DNA of 64,000 bases from Crotalaria pallida (GCA_037953625.1 CM075651.1:131778501-131842500); one strand, 5' to 3'. Positions 47,602 through 59,009 are shown, counted from the first letter of the stretch. Numbers and translations: made by a program. Notes: generated by a model not told the origin, from the letters alone.

Positions 47602-48622
47602 CTAGGAGTTTATAATTTGATTAACATGTGTAAAAATTTGACACATTAAATTAGCAACCTCGGTTTCAAGTGCGTTAATTTGGTAGAAATTAAAATCGGT
47701 TATGCTTCTTCCCGTAGAACTTTGTAGCCTCCGAAGCATAGAAACCGCGACATCTTCCCGTGTTAAATCATTTGTTGGAGCAAATCTACCCATACTGACG
47801 GGCGGGCGACCCAAAGCATGAAAATTAAGAGCAACATAGTATCTATAATATCGTGTTCCATTATGAGTGATTCTTTTTTGTAGCGTATAACGTGGCGGTT
47901 CCATTCTTCGACCTCCAGCAAATTGCTCTAACCAACGTTGCATGCTAAACTTTAGTAAATGATCTTTGAATACTTCCTCCTCGTCAATGAATAAGAATTC
48001 CCTGTCACCTACGTTAAAATTATTATATTAAGAAAATAAATTGTACGTGTTATGTGTAATATTCTAAAGATTTAGGAAAAGTTACCTTCATAATTTGTGA
48101 AGTGAAGCATTTCATGCGCTTCGGTGGGTGTAAGGTTGGGATTAGATTTTAAATTGTGTAATCGATCATTCAACAAAGCAATGTGCTTCTGCAAAAGTTT
48201 GATGTTGTAATAATTAAAGTCACTAATAACTTTTCGAAATATTGGTTGAAGGCGTCCCAATATCCCAAGTGAAGTTAGTTGTTGTGCTAACTCATGAGTT
48301 GTTGTAAATTTGCCAACACTTGATATCAACTTCCCTTCTTTTGGGTGGATAGTGCAAAGTTTGTAGCGGTAATAAGTGGTATTGCCCCTTTGACAAGAAT
48401 CTAGTATATTGTACTTCGGTTCAAACATGTTGAACTTTTTTGTGATATTTAATAGCCAGACACACATATCATATTCAAGTAAATAGTTATCATAAGGTTG
48501 CTCATCAACACAAGGTGGGAAGGAGTCTCCTACGAATGAATAATGTTGAAGATAATTATTTAGTAACTATGCTCATTCTCAGATTGGTTGATATCATTGA
48601 ATGAAGTAGAGGAAATTTCCAT
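47602..48622 (-). pseudogene. Protein with two dsRNA-binding-motif-like domains, frameshifted near the start
   Basis: Two exons: 48622-48086 and 48008-47602, joined at a GT-AG intron in phase 1. From the ATG at 48622 the frame is open for 20 codons, then a stop (TAA 48562-48560) appears. A one-base shift near 48563-48570 brings it into the long frame that covers everything else. Two related segments follow. The first has KYNILDSCQRGNTTYYRYKL, then SVGKFTTTHELAQ and LGRLQ. The second has RYTLQKRITHNGTRYYRYYV, then SMGRFAPTNDL and LRRLQ. Both end in ISDFN/ITDFN-Y. The pattern Y-x(n)-G-x-YY-(20-25 residues)-G-F-x(8)-A-x(n)-L resembles the dsRNA-binding fold (beta strands then helix), but key basic residues are not clear. 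The domain call is tentative; a legume-specific family is an alternative. Confidence 0.55.
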
Positions 48623-48779
48623 TTTTAATAGATTTTGCAGCGTTTAAAAAATTATTATGTAAATGAGAAGTGTGTGGTGTGTAAGATGGTGAAGATACTT
48701 ATATAGAGATAGTGACGTCATGTTAATACCATTAGCTGCAAGATTTTATAGGAATCGTTTCCATTTTTCAATAACTTTA

Positions 48780-49315
48780 CTCCCTCCGATCTTGTTTATA
48801 ATACCCTTTAGGAGTTTTTCACTCCCATCAAAGTGAGTGAATAAATTTGTTAGTAACATTGGAAATATGGAAATTGATATACTTTTTCATAGCTACCCGT
48901 ATAATTATTATATTGAATTTTAATAAAAGTGTTGACTTTATATGAGTGTTAGTGAAAATAAGTAAAAAAAATATTGAAAAAGAGTACTCCTTCCGGTCCT
49001 ATTTATAGGGCATATTGTAGAAGAATTCTTTGGTCCTATTTATAAGTCATTTTGCATTTTCTAGGAAGTATTTATTGTTGTTTTCTCTTATTTGCCCTTT
49101 TATCCATTAATGTGAAATAATACATTATGAAATTCCCAATACAAGATAAGAGGGTAAAATTGTAATGTGAAAGTATTTTTTTTTAAGTTTCAAGAAACTT
49201 AATTACATTCTTTGGTCCGTGTGATATGGATAAGTATGCCCTATAAATAGGACCAGAGGAAGTATAATTAACGGGATAAAAGAAAAGAAGATAAAATGGC
49301 ACGGACTAGAGGAAG
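48780..49315. mobile_element. Outer Stowaway-like MITE (tentative)
   Basis: It starts CTCCCTCCGATC after TA and ends, inverted, CTTCCTCTAGTCC before TA. Similarity of the ends is short. A better-defined MITE (48987-49262) lies inside. The segment sits between the divergent dsRBM-like and Ulp1-like genes. Confidence 0.45.
48987..49262. mobile_element. Stowaway-type MITE with 28-bp TIRs
   Basis: Left end CTCCTTCCGGTCCTATTTAT; the right end inverts to CTTCCTCTGGTCCTATTTAT. The inverted match runs 28 bases with few mismatches. TA duplications lie at 48985-48986 and 49263-49264. 276 bp, no ORF. Confidence 0.88.
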
Positions 49316-51064
49316 TATAATTCAGTCGAAGTAGCATTAAATGCTACTCAACCACCCTCTTCTTGTACTTGTCACATACTCAGGGAAAGTTGTTTACTTC
49401 TTCTCACCCTCTTAACCAACACATCAGAGGAACCACATTTACACCTCTTCCATCTTCCACCAAAACACATCACTCCCAACTTCCCCCTCCCAACTTCCCC
49501 CATTTACTCCGTGAAAGAGGAACAGTGCAGCTGCCCCAACCACAATGGACCAGTGAGTTATTATGAACTTTAAATGCGTTTTCTTTTTCATTTTGTTTTT
49601 TATAAATTTTTTTAACTTATAGTAAATGTAGACAGAGAAGAGCTTATAATAACTCATGTCTGTTGTAAAAAAATTTTGAAATTTATTTATTTAATTTTTT
49701 TTAGGTTCAGTCAAGATCCAGACATATCACAGAAGGAACCTGTTAAAGACGTGACTTGTAACACCCCAAAATTTTAATCCCCGATTAAGGAAATGTTAAT
49801 TATAAAATTAATTATAATTAATGATTTCTATTTTTAATCCTTGATTAAAATTTGTGTTTATGTAGTTAGGAAATGTGTGTGGATTTGTTTAATAAATATA
49901 ATTATGCATGGAATAAGTATTTTGCATATTAGTCCCTGGGTTGGGACCTAGAGGTGATTATAGGAAAGATTTTGGAGGGAAAGTAAATAAAATAATTATT
50001 TTTCAAAAATGGGGCAAAATACTTGAGTATTTCTCGGAAAACTCGAGTATTCTGGTCAGAGTTGCTCAACGTTAGTGCGTTTGGTGAGTCAGCACCAACG
50101 ATTTCGTGTTGTTGACACGAAATCATCACCACTCCACGTCCATGGAGGTCGTGTCGCCATGCATGAGTCCTCTCTTTGTCTATTTAAGCCAATCAACACC
50201 AAATTGTTGAGATTCTTGGTCAAATTCGAAGTTGAGTGTTGAGTTAGGGTTCCTGAGTTCAAGCGATCGATTCTCCTTCTCTGAGTGAAATTGAACTACA
50301 AATCATACACTAATACAAAGCTCACATCACGAGCTTTGTATAAACACTAGAATCGTGAGGATTGAGTGAGTGTGGTGGAAGAATTGGAGCTTGGAAGTGG
50401 AGCTGTTCTTTGTCAAACCCTTCTCTGGAGCTTACTTGGAGCCTTGATTTTGGTAAGCTCCCGTGTTCATTGAGTCCCAAATTCAATTTCTCTAGTTAGG
50501 ATATGTTGCATAGAGTATAGAAAAACTAAATTCCCCAATTCTTATCTCTGTTTCATGTGTGAACCAATTCAATCTTGGTGCTGCACTCAAAACTGTCTTG
50601 CATGTGGTGCTCAAAGTCATTTTTGGTGTTGGAGAGCTTTTTCTTTGGAATTCTCTGTTGGTGCACGTCTGAGAGGTAAGGGGAAGTTGTTTTATGCACT
50701 AGATAGAGTTTAAATTCCATGATTTTCATTAGAGAGCCACCAAGAGGCTCTAAGGGCTTAGATTGAATAGGAACTTTGGTTTGGAGACCAATTCATGCTC
50801 TATGGTTGTTGTGAGCAAGTTCTATATCATGCATGCAAGCTGTAATGAGTATTCTTTCACAAATTTGTTGAGTATTTTACAAATTGAAGTGTTAAGTTGT
50901 GAAATTATGTGTTTGATGCATAATCTTGTGATTCTCTGTCAAATCTGTAATTTGATATGTATTAAGTGTTGTGACGTGTTCAATATATGGTATATGAACT
51001 GTTTTGATCATTGGTTTAGGTTGAAAATGTTTAGAAATGAAAATGGTATGTAAAAACCAAGTTT

Positions 51065-51415
51065 TCAGTCTGTTCTGTCTGATAAAACTCGAGTATATGG
51101 CTCGATACTCGAGTATTCCGTGATGCACCAGTGTGGATTTTGGCGCACAACTCGAGTATCTGGCTTGAGACTCGAGTATTAACAGATGCAACAATAGTCA
51201 AGTGTGATGAATGACTCGAATAATGCATGAACTACTCGAGTATTCTGGATTGATGAATGACTCGAGTATTTCATGAACTACTCGAGTATTTTCTTAAAAA
51301 TCTGAAACCTAACTTTCTGAAAATATGTGAACAACTCGAGTATAATGATGAATTACTCGAGTAAAACTGGAAACTGATGAACTACTCGAGTGTTATGAAG
51401 AATACTCGAGTATTT
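51065..51415. repeat. Cluster of ACTCGAGT palindromes
   Basis: The 8-bp palindrome ACTCGAGT, usually extended to ACTCGAGTAT, occurs about a dozen times in 350 bp, with irregular spacing of about 20-50 bases. One outlying copy sits near 50040 beside a variant (ACTTGAGTAT, near 50021). The intervening sequence is not a simple tandem repeat. Confidence 0.9.
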
Positions 51416-52133
51416 TAGTCAGAAACTTAAAAATACCATTTTCAATTCTAAGTCATTTTGTTAACACTTAAAGGACAACAAACCAAGTGATCCGGGACGT
51501 AAAAAGAAATTGATTGGCATTATGAATGTTTTCATTTGAGTAATGATACGTTGCTCGGGAGGCACGTAAGATATTAAGAAAAGAATAAAACGTCAATCAA
51601 TTCCTTTTTAACTAAGTAATGCATTCATTTTGGAGTTGGATGGTAGGTCGTTTAACATGTTTTGGTAACATGTGGAGGGCCTCTGGGAGTGCCAATACGC
51701 TTGCTTGATGACACGTTGAAGACGTGGTCGGCTTAGTGGATGCCGATGTGGTTACACCGTTTGGATGACAGTCCGTTTGGATGACGGGATGTGCTCGGGT
51801 GGCACGGATTCCAAGCTTGTCGTGTACATTCTTGGTGAATGTACGAAATGTTGTATACCTAGGAATACAACGCACTGATGAGTGCTGGGTTGTCAGGGAT
51901 GGACGTCAGAGAGTGACATAGATTGACGGAGATAGGTTGAGAGTTAAAATTCATGCATCATGCCATTCATCTAAATTAACTGTGATAATTGAAATAAGTA
52001 TGAGCATCCTACTTGCATTCAATAATTTCTAAGTGCTAAATGTGATTGTTGTTCATTGTTGCATATTTACATATTGTACATTTCTACTCTATTGATTATG
52101 TGTATAGAATTGCTTACCCCTATGCCCTTGTAG

Positions 52134-52607
52134 GTGATGTCTCGATACATCGCTTGCATCGAGATCCGGCCACTTCCTAGTGGCACATGGATCTATGAGG
52201 ACCATCGTGCGGTGTTCGAGGGAGAGGTAGAGATTACCTTCTACCACCCGAACCCGTTGATTCAATTTCGTCCTCGTAGATTTAGGATTCCCATCATATA
52301 CACTATGCACGTACCCCCGTTTTACACATATCATGGACCACCTCCCACACGACCAGCTCGCTCTTACCACAGCTTTCGTTTCAGAACTACCCGCTCACAC
52401 CCTTTTTCCTCGAGAGTCGTCCGCGAGGATACTCCCTCTTCTGATCCGAGGAGTCCAGTCAGGGTCACACCATCTCCTGACCCCGTACCCAGTGGTAGGG
52501 TACACTCTTCATCGGATGAGATCGAGGAGGATCCCGTGGAGGATGAGAGCGGGGGCGAGCTTGTCGTTCATTCCACAGGGAGTCAGTGGAGGGATGATGA
52601 TCCCTAG
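52134..52607 (+). CDS. Unknown 157-codon ORF inside the 3.57-kb element
   Basis: The ORF starts immediately after a plausible splice acceptor (CCCTTGTAG|GTGATG). The N-terminal 70 residues look globular (YIACIEIRPLPSGTWIYEDH, RAVFEGEVEITFYHPNPLI). The rest is Pro/Arg/Ser-rich and ends acidic. I recognise no family. It could be a short protein encoded from the LTR, an exon spliced onto downstream sequence, or a chance ORF. The GC content is higher than in the surrounding element, which favours coding use at some time. Confidence 0.35.
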   Translation: MMSRYIACIEIRPLPSGTWIYEDHRAVFEGEVEITFYHPNPLIQFRPRRFRIPIIYTMHVPPFYTYHGPPPTRPARSYHSFRFRTTRSHPFSSRVVREDTPSSDPRSPVRVTPSPDPVPSGRVHSSSDEIEEDPVEDESGGELVVHSTGSQWRDDDP

Positions 52608-55600
52608 GTACGTGTATAAGGTGTATGATGAGGATCAGAGGATCCGGTGTGGGGATGTTGTGGAGGAGATTCTGCTGCTGTTGTTGATGTGGATGTTTCT
52701 TTTGCTACCTGGAGACTGCTACTGCCATTTCACTACTACTGCTGATGCTGCCAGATCTATGTGACCACCTCTAGAGTCTATATTTTGAGATGTACATATT
52801 GTATATATACTATGAGTACTCTAGGGCTATGGTTTTATTTTGAGCATAGATCTTTATGGACTTGTGTAGGGATCTTGGAGACTTATGACGAGACTATGTA
52901 TCACCTGACTTTTTATATATATGTATATCAAACCTATGTTATAGTTCTAGTAGCTGCATAGTCCTCTACTTTCCGCTTACTCTGATTTAATCTTTTTAAA
53001 GAGCTCGGCTACGAAAAGGATTAGATGGTATCAGTTTTACAAAACAAAAGAAAGGATAGCTTCATTTACTTTCTATCATATAAAAACGATTTCAAATACG
53101 AATGCTATTCCGCTTATGAACAGGTTTTAGAAATCGCCGAACTCAATACAACTGATTTCAAATGGTTTAGAATTTCTTCTCCAAGAATTCCAAGTTTTGG
53201 TTTGTGCACCCGCTTGAAAAGAGAAATTTTAATTTTCATCATTTCTATACAATAACAAGTCCATATATATTACAAGTAATACTTATTTTTTTGTAATATT
53301 TACTTGAATGGAAAAAGGGTGTCACATGACTGGGTATCAACTTTTTTTTTATGAAAATATTATTGTGAAATATTTTTTTTATTTTATTTTACAACTATTT
53401 TTTTGTTCTTGCAACCATAAACTTAGGGCACCAGTGGGTATCAGAGGTCTTTAATGTGTAGCTGGTCTATGACTGTGGCTTATTTATCGTTTTTAATGTG
53501 TAGTTGGTCTTTAATGTGTAGTTGGTCTATGACTGTGTAGTTGGGTATCAAAGGTCGTTTCTTTCTTAAATAATATGGAACCATTATTTTAATTTTTTTC
53601 GAAATTTTTTATGAAAGTATGAAGTGAAAATAACATCTTAGATGGGGTATGGTATGCCTATAATTTAAATAACATAATGGTTGACATCAGATATATATAT
53701 TGCTTCACAAAATATACTTTTTTATTTAATAAATTTTTTTTTTATCAGTTGGAAAACTGTAATGGCTTACCTCAAGGAGCAGTCTCTGAAGATGGATAGG
53801 ACACTCCTATTCATAGAGGTAGTATTTTGGCTTCTTCACTTTAAAATAAAAGTATGTTGTAATAATGTTTATTGCTTCTTAATACAGACCCTTGGAAAAC
53901 AAGTCAAGACATTGGAAGCTACAATTGCTGAAATTAAGGACCTTTTGAAGGAAATCAAAGCTGACAATGTTTGGAGAAGTGGGTCGGTTATTACAACAAC
54001 TCCGAACTTGATTAAAAGAGACCTAGGATCTGACTATACTCCGCATAAAAGCGGAAAGGAATTTAAGGGCACCCTCGTGTATGAGATCTCTGATGATGAG
54101 GATGATAGTGAGGATGACATGAACAATGATGACAATAATGTCGTAGAGTTAAAATCTAAATAAAAAAATATCACCAAAGCACACCGTTATGAGCCTAAAA
54201 AACAATCAAAGAGAGTTCCTATTAAGGGTGGCAAAAAAGGTCTAGGGTCATCAAGTACAACCAATGTATATTTGTATCTATGTCGAAGAAATATCTTTAC
54301 TGTTGCTTTTTTTATGTCATTAAAATGCCTAATACTTTTGTGTTGCACGTTCGTTGTAATTAATTTTCAACGTGTTGTCTCCCCTACACCGGTAACCAAA
54401 AGTCCTCCTGCAAAGAAGGTTTTTAGGACTACATCACAGTCACAACCAAGCAAGCTAAAAAAACCTAAAATAGAGCCTCAATCATCAGTTGGCATCCCAA
54501 AGTCAACTAACAATCAGGTGCCATCTGATAAGAAATCAACACTCACAGAAGACATGAATATTTCAGCGGAGCAGGAGGTGACACTGAATTTGCCAGAGGT
54601 CCAAAAATGAATAGCATTCATTGTCATATTTTCCATTTTACGAATATAAATGGGTTATAATTACTAATATTAATTACAAAATTTCAGCATCTTAGGGGTA
54701 CTGTATTTCCAATCCCAAAAAATATGAAGTTGTCGGTCATGGACCAATGCACAGCGGTTGTTCTTTTTGGTGACCATCAGGAGGAAGAGTATGTCCTCTC
54801 TGTATCATTAATTTTTTAATATATTTTTTTAAATGTATGTATTAGTGTACATTTATTTGTTAGCAAATAATTACATGTTGATACGTTCACTTTGATCCTG
54901 TATTAGTGATTACATCTTTAGACATAAGAACTATGCGCTGAAGAGGTGGGAATTCCAGAACCTATTGCTTCAACGTTCTATAACTAAAGAGGTTGTTTCT
55001 CCCATATCGTACATAAATAAGAAATGTCAAATAAATTTAAAACACAAACTGACTTGCACAAGTATTTATTTAAATTGTAGCTAGTAGGACTTATGTCATT
55101 GAAGACAATCTGGGATCAACGCACAAGTGCTACTCCAGTCACAGCATGGTCACTTCCTCCGTCTTTTGCAGTAAGTGCAGATATTGGACTTCAAGAATTG
55201 CACGAACTCTGTACATAATTTTAATTTATTAGCTACTAAAGCAATTAAATTAATTTCAGGACGATGTTCTTAACGAGGTTCCCTTACAAGTGTTAATAGA
55301 AAAATACAGGGAGGACTGGCTCATTCAAACCAATGAATTGAAACAAGTATTAGCCCTTTCCTATGAATACTAATGTTACTTAATAACTTTTTAAAACTTA
55401 TTATTTAACCCTAATGCTTCTCATGCTTCTCACTGTTGCTGTCCTTTTTTGTTAGATTTATGTTCCAATTTTTGATGTTGTTGCGAACCATTGGTTTCTC
55501 ATGGTTGTCTCCTTCAAACATCAAAAAATATTCTGGTTTGACTCATTCAAGGCACCGGCTTTTATTGTAGGCCGCATTTATCATTTGCATCTTTTGGTAA

Positions 55601-56207
55601 TGCACTGGTTGTCCATCCATCACGATATCTTTTTCCTGCTTTGTGTAGTACAAATAGAATACAGAAAACATCTAACAAATACTTGCTCACTACTAGACTG
55701 CTGCCATAAATCAAATGTGGCCGCAATTTCGCTCATCTATTGATGGATCCCCCATTGCGGTTGATATCAAAGATTGGCCCTTGACCAATCCCCAAGGCAT
55801 TGTCGACAGTGGACACAGGTTGTGGCAATTTCCGTCTATATATGTTTAATTTATGTATACGTTAACTTTAATTTGTGTAGTGGTGAAGCTTCCGTTTATA
55901 CATGTGCACTGATGACTTTGCTTTTTGGGTGTTGGAATGGTTACACATGAAAGACACCTTTTTGGATATAAGCGTTGGGAAGGTAATAAATTCTTTAAAC
56001 TTAAATTTTTTAAGCAACACATAGATGAAAATTATGCAGCAATTGACGTTATTATGAGGACATAGCTATAATTTTAATTTTTTTTAACAGATTAACCAAG
56101 ACCAAGTTATTATGAGAACTGCAATGACGTTGATCAAAGGCAAGGCTAACTTGCACTGGACTAGGGTGAAGGGAGAAGCCACCATGTTGCTTGTGAAATA
56201 TACCTAG

Positions 56208-57243
56208 AAGGGGGTGTATATGAAAAAATCTTTTGATTCACCACATTTTTTTGGTAGCTGCTGTCCACATAATACCGAAACATACTTGAACAACTTCTTT
56301 TTTATTATCATATTTAGTTTCCAGGAATCCACTACTATTTGGATCCATGTGGTGGATATTTTTTGTACAAACTTATTATGGATGTTCAGCGTAGTAGTGA
56401 TCCTAATGCCCATTTAGGTTGATTATATTACTGGTAGCAATTGTTAGAAGCACACAACTCTTAGGTATCAAACTTGTTTGGGTATGTAACTGAAGTTGAT
56501 GCCATTATTTATTATAACTTTATTATTGTGATATAATGTGCTCTTATTTATGACCATTGACAGGCAACTCTTCATGATGCCATTACTTTTTATATATATC
56601 CCTGAACCCCAATTTTATTTTAAATTACAATTTATTCTAAAAATACCCTTCTCTCTTCTTCTAAACCTCATATTCTTTAAGAAACTTTAATAATTTTACC
56701 AAAAAATAAAATAAAAAAAATTATATTTATAATTATATATATAACGAAAATGTTGATGCAAACAGTGGTAGTTAGCAAAAATTTTTTTGGGTACATTTCT
56801 TCATTATTCGTACCTTTTTTTCCCATTTTTTTTAAAATTAGAAATTATCCCAAATTTAATATTCGTACCTTTCTACTTCATTTCTACCTTTCTTCTTCGT
56901 CACTTAAATTTGGTATAACTATTATAGTATTAACTTATTATTAATATTAATATTAGATTATTAGATTAATATTATTCTATTACTCTCGTAAGAGTTGGCT
57001 ATTGTGCAGATGTAAAGTCTAGGCCAAGATAAAAAAAAAGTAACGCATGCCAAGAAGGGAGCTATAACAATAACTCAAATGTATGGTTTTCAGTGCTGCA
57101 TTGTAACATCTTTGACAGAGTAAATGGACAAGTGCACAATTAATGCTACCCAACGGTCCCTCTTTACAAACCCACCTGAGCATATTCAATAACTCACACA
57201 TTAATACAATCTTCCCATCCAGCCCATGTACTACAAATAATTC
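56208..57243. other. AT-rich spacer, no gene seen
   Basis: It follows the Ulp1-like stop codon. It presumably includes the 3' UTR of that gene and, near 57200, the promoter of the small RGG ORF. The short ORFs here have low-complexity or random-looking products. Confidence 0.4.
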
Positions 57244-57250
57244 TATATAA
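57244..57250 (+). promoter_or_regulatory. TATA box before the RGG-rich ORF
   Basis: TATATAA lies 86 bases before the ATG at 57330, in a sensible position for a plant core promoter. The leader between them is C/A-rich and lacks other ATGs. Confidence 0.5.
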
Positions 57251-57329
57251 GGCAAAAATTACGTCTGTCATTTTCACACCACTACTCAAACAACAAAAAA
57301 TTGATTTAGCACTTGTAAGCAAAGAAAAC

Positions 57330-57452
57330 ATGCTGCCAATTGGAAGGGGTCGTGGACAAGGTGGAAGAAGGGAACGTGGTGCCAGGGGAGGAAGGGAACG
57401 TGGAACAAGGGGACCTGGAAGGTCAACTGGACCCTTCTTTGTGTGGCGATGA
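57330..57452 (+). CDS. Small Arg/Gly-rich (RGG-like) protein, 40 aa, or first exon of a broken gene
   Basis: The product begins MLPIGRGRGQGGRRERGARG and ends in TGPFFVWR before TGA. About half the residues are Arg or Gly, as in RNA-binding RGG tails. A TATA box, a clean leader and a donor-like AAT|GTAAGT (57465) 13 bases after the stop suggest it was the first exon of a longer gene that acquired a stop. No downstream exon was recognised. It lies inside the transposon-like cluster between the Ulp1-like and FRS genes. Confidence 0.45.
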   Translation: MLPIGRGRGQGGRRERGARGGRERGTRGPGRSTGPFFVWR

Positions 57453-59009
57453 ACTAATGTTAATGTAAGTTTTTATTTTTGTACTATTCCAACGTGGAGA
57501 AGTCCTCCTTTAAATTTTAAAAAAAAAAAATTAATATCATCACAAGGCAGCATAGTAAAGTCTGCATGAAACTCCTTTGTAATATCGTCCCAAGGAAGCA
57601 TGGTGTAAAGAGTTTGCTCCTCCTCTTAACCAAAGGTTCTTTATTATCTACAACACCATCAACATAAACTTTAAAATTAGTCATTGCAAATAGTTTAATG
57701 ACCACCATGTTGCAAGCATCGAACTAAAATAACTCAAATAAAACACACAAGGTTTGTGGCAACATGCCTCAACACAGAACTAGACACAATAACATTTCGT
57801 GGGAAAAAGGCTAATGGAGATGCAATTGAAAAAGTTTGTGGGTTGTACATCCATGGTGGGAACCATAGGATCATGAAACATCTAAACTCCAAACATACAG
57901 ATTTTCATCATCAATGCTGATCAATTTATCATTCCTTCCGGATGGCCACCAAAGAACATTGTTTGGTCATGAAAACTTAGTAAGCAAGACAGAAGTACAA
58001 AAAGGAATCAATGTATGAAATTTCAAAGTGCATAGGTAGCAGCAAGTCTTGGTGGACATAGCCGAAAGAGGTTAATCCAAATAATGTAAACTCACCATTT
58101 AACCTTACCAGCATGAGTATCAAGGGAGGTAATTCTATCTCACTGAGGAGAATTCAACTCGCCATATAACTCGGGGATCTGCCATATTGCCGCTCCATAC
58201 GTTTCATCTTCATGAACATAAAAATCATCACTCGTCACAAGTCTCTCTAAATTATTATTTTTACCATTTGATGAGAAGGATTTCCACAGGGCTTCATATA
58301 CTCAAAATATATGACTATAATAGTACCATCCTAATTTCCGTGCACATTTTGCACCGTCCTAATTATTCTTCATCATTCAGTTATTGTGCCGCAACTTGCA
58401 TCAAAGATTATATTTTTGCTTTCCACTGCACCTCTAAAGTTGATTAAGACGTGAATTTTTAAAATCATCAGACAAATGATCACAAAAATAATTTAAAAAA
58501 AAGAATTTAAATTGTGAAGACTTGAAAACAATAAACAAGTTAATACAACCTTTCAAGGTTTAAAAAAGACGCAATCTGCACCAGGCATCAAGGGAAGAAC
58601 CATGATGACAACCACAAATTTAAAACCATATTTTTTTCACAAATATCAAACGAATAGAAGATAGTTAACCATTATACAACTACCCTCTGCTGTCCTATAT
58701 GGTGTATGGTGGTTATATAGAAAATATAAGCATCAATCATAATCTCTTAAGCTACCATATTGCATAACATTAAACATCGGTACAGAAAACCATGTCCACC
58801 TGACAAACTAAGATTAAATTAGATAATAAAAACAGGATCAACAACAAACAGATTAAACACAAATTAATCCAAACAACCATGAAGGTTCCTAATCCACGCC
58901 AAGGTCCACCTACAATAACAAAGCATATAAAAAATCAATCATTCATCAAAAATTCCAAATATTATTAATGTATTAAATTCCAAATTTAAAACATGTGGTT
59001 CAACACATT
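57453..59009. other. Spacer between the RGG ORF and the FRS gene
   Basis: No confident gene. The minus-strand ORF at 57517-57708 (for example FKVYVDGVVDNKEPLVKRRS) has protein-like composition but no recognisable domain. It may be a remnant of a further passenger gene. The part near 59009 is the expected 3' UTR of the FRS gene. Confidence 0.35.

Larger units (their letters stand above)
49757..53326 (+). mobile_element. 3.57-kb TG...CA element, probable solo LTR
   Basis: It starts TGTAACACCCC and ends GGGTGTCACA; the ends are inverted repeats with one mismatch. A perfect 5-bp duplication TGACT (49752-49756, 53327-53331) flanks it. TG/CA ends, a 5-bp duplication and TGTAACACCC fit a Ty3/gypsy LTR, perhaps Tekay/Del-type chromovirus. 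No gag-pol and no second LTR are present, so solo LTR is the best reading despite the length. A TATA-like TCTATTTAAG lies near 50178. The interior carries an ACTCGAGT palindrome cluster and a 157-codon ORF. It interrupts exon 2 of the Ulp1-like gene two bases before its splice donor. Confidence 0.8.
49545..56207 (+). pseudogene. Ulp1/C48 SUMO-protease-like gene of transposon type, interrupted and inactivated
   Basis: Exons I can trace: 49545-49552, 49705-49756 (rejoining at 53332-53333 after an insertion), 53749-53818, 53888-54265, 54371-54598, 54689-54788, 54907-54991, 55081-55170, 55260-55346, 55456-55596, about 55690-55818, 55881-55982 and 56091-56207. The N-half has a coiled coil (KQVKTLEATIAEIKDLLKEI) and an acidic tail (DDEDDSEDD). 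The C-half is the Ulp1 catalytic region: PIFDVVANHWFLMVV (His), FWFDSF (Asp), PLTNPQGIVDSGH, and DDFAFWVLEWLHM, where family members have D-C-G before the WVLEW-like segment. Lesions: a 3.57-kb insertion; TAA at 54161; acceptor AG changed to AA at 54370; a one-base loss in an A-run near 54718; a frameshift near 55910; catalytic Cys replaced by Phe (TTT for TGT). ULP-like genes are known passengers of plant MULEs. Confidence 0.8.

Noticed and set aside
48560..48600. A 38-nt intron rescuing the dsRBM-like gene start
   Set aside because: Too short for plant splicing; a one-base frameshift explains the break better.
51065..51415. CRISPR-like array
   Set aside because: The repeated unit is only 8-10 bp, the spacing is irregular, and this is plant nuclear DNA within a transposable element.
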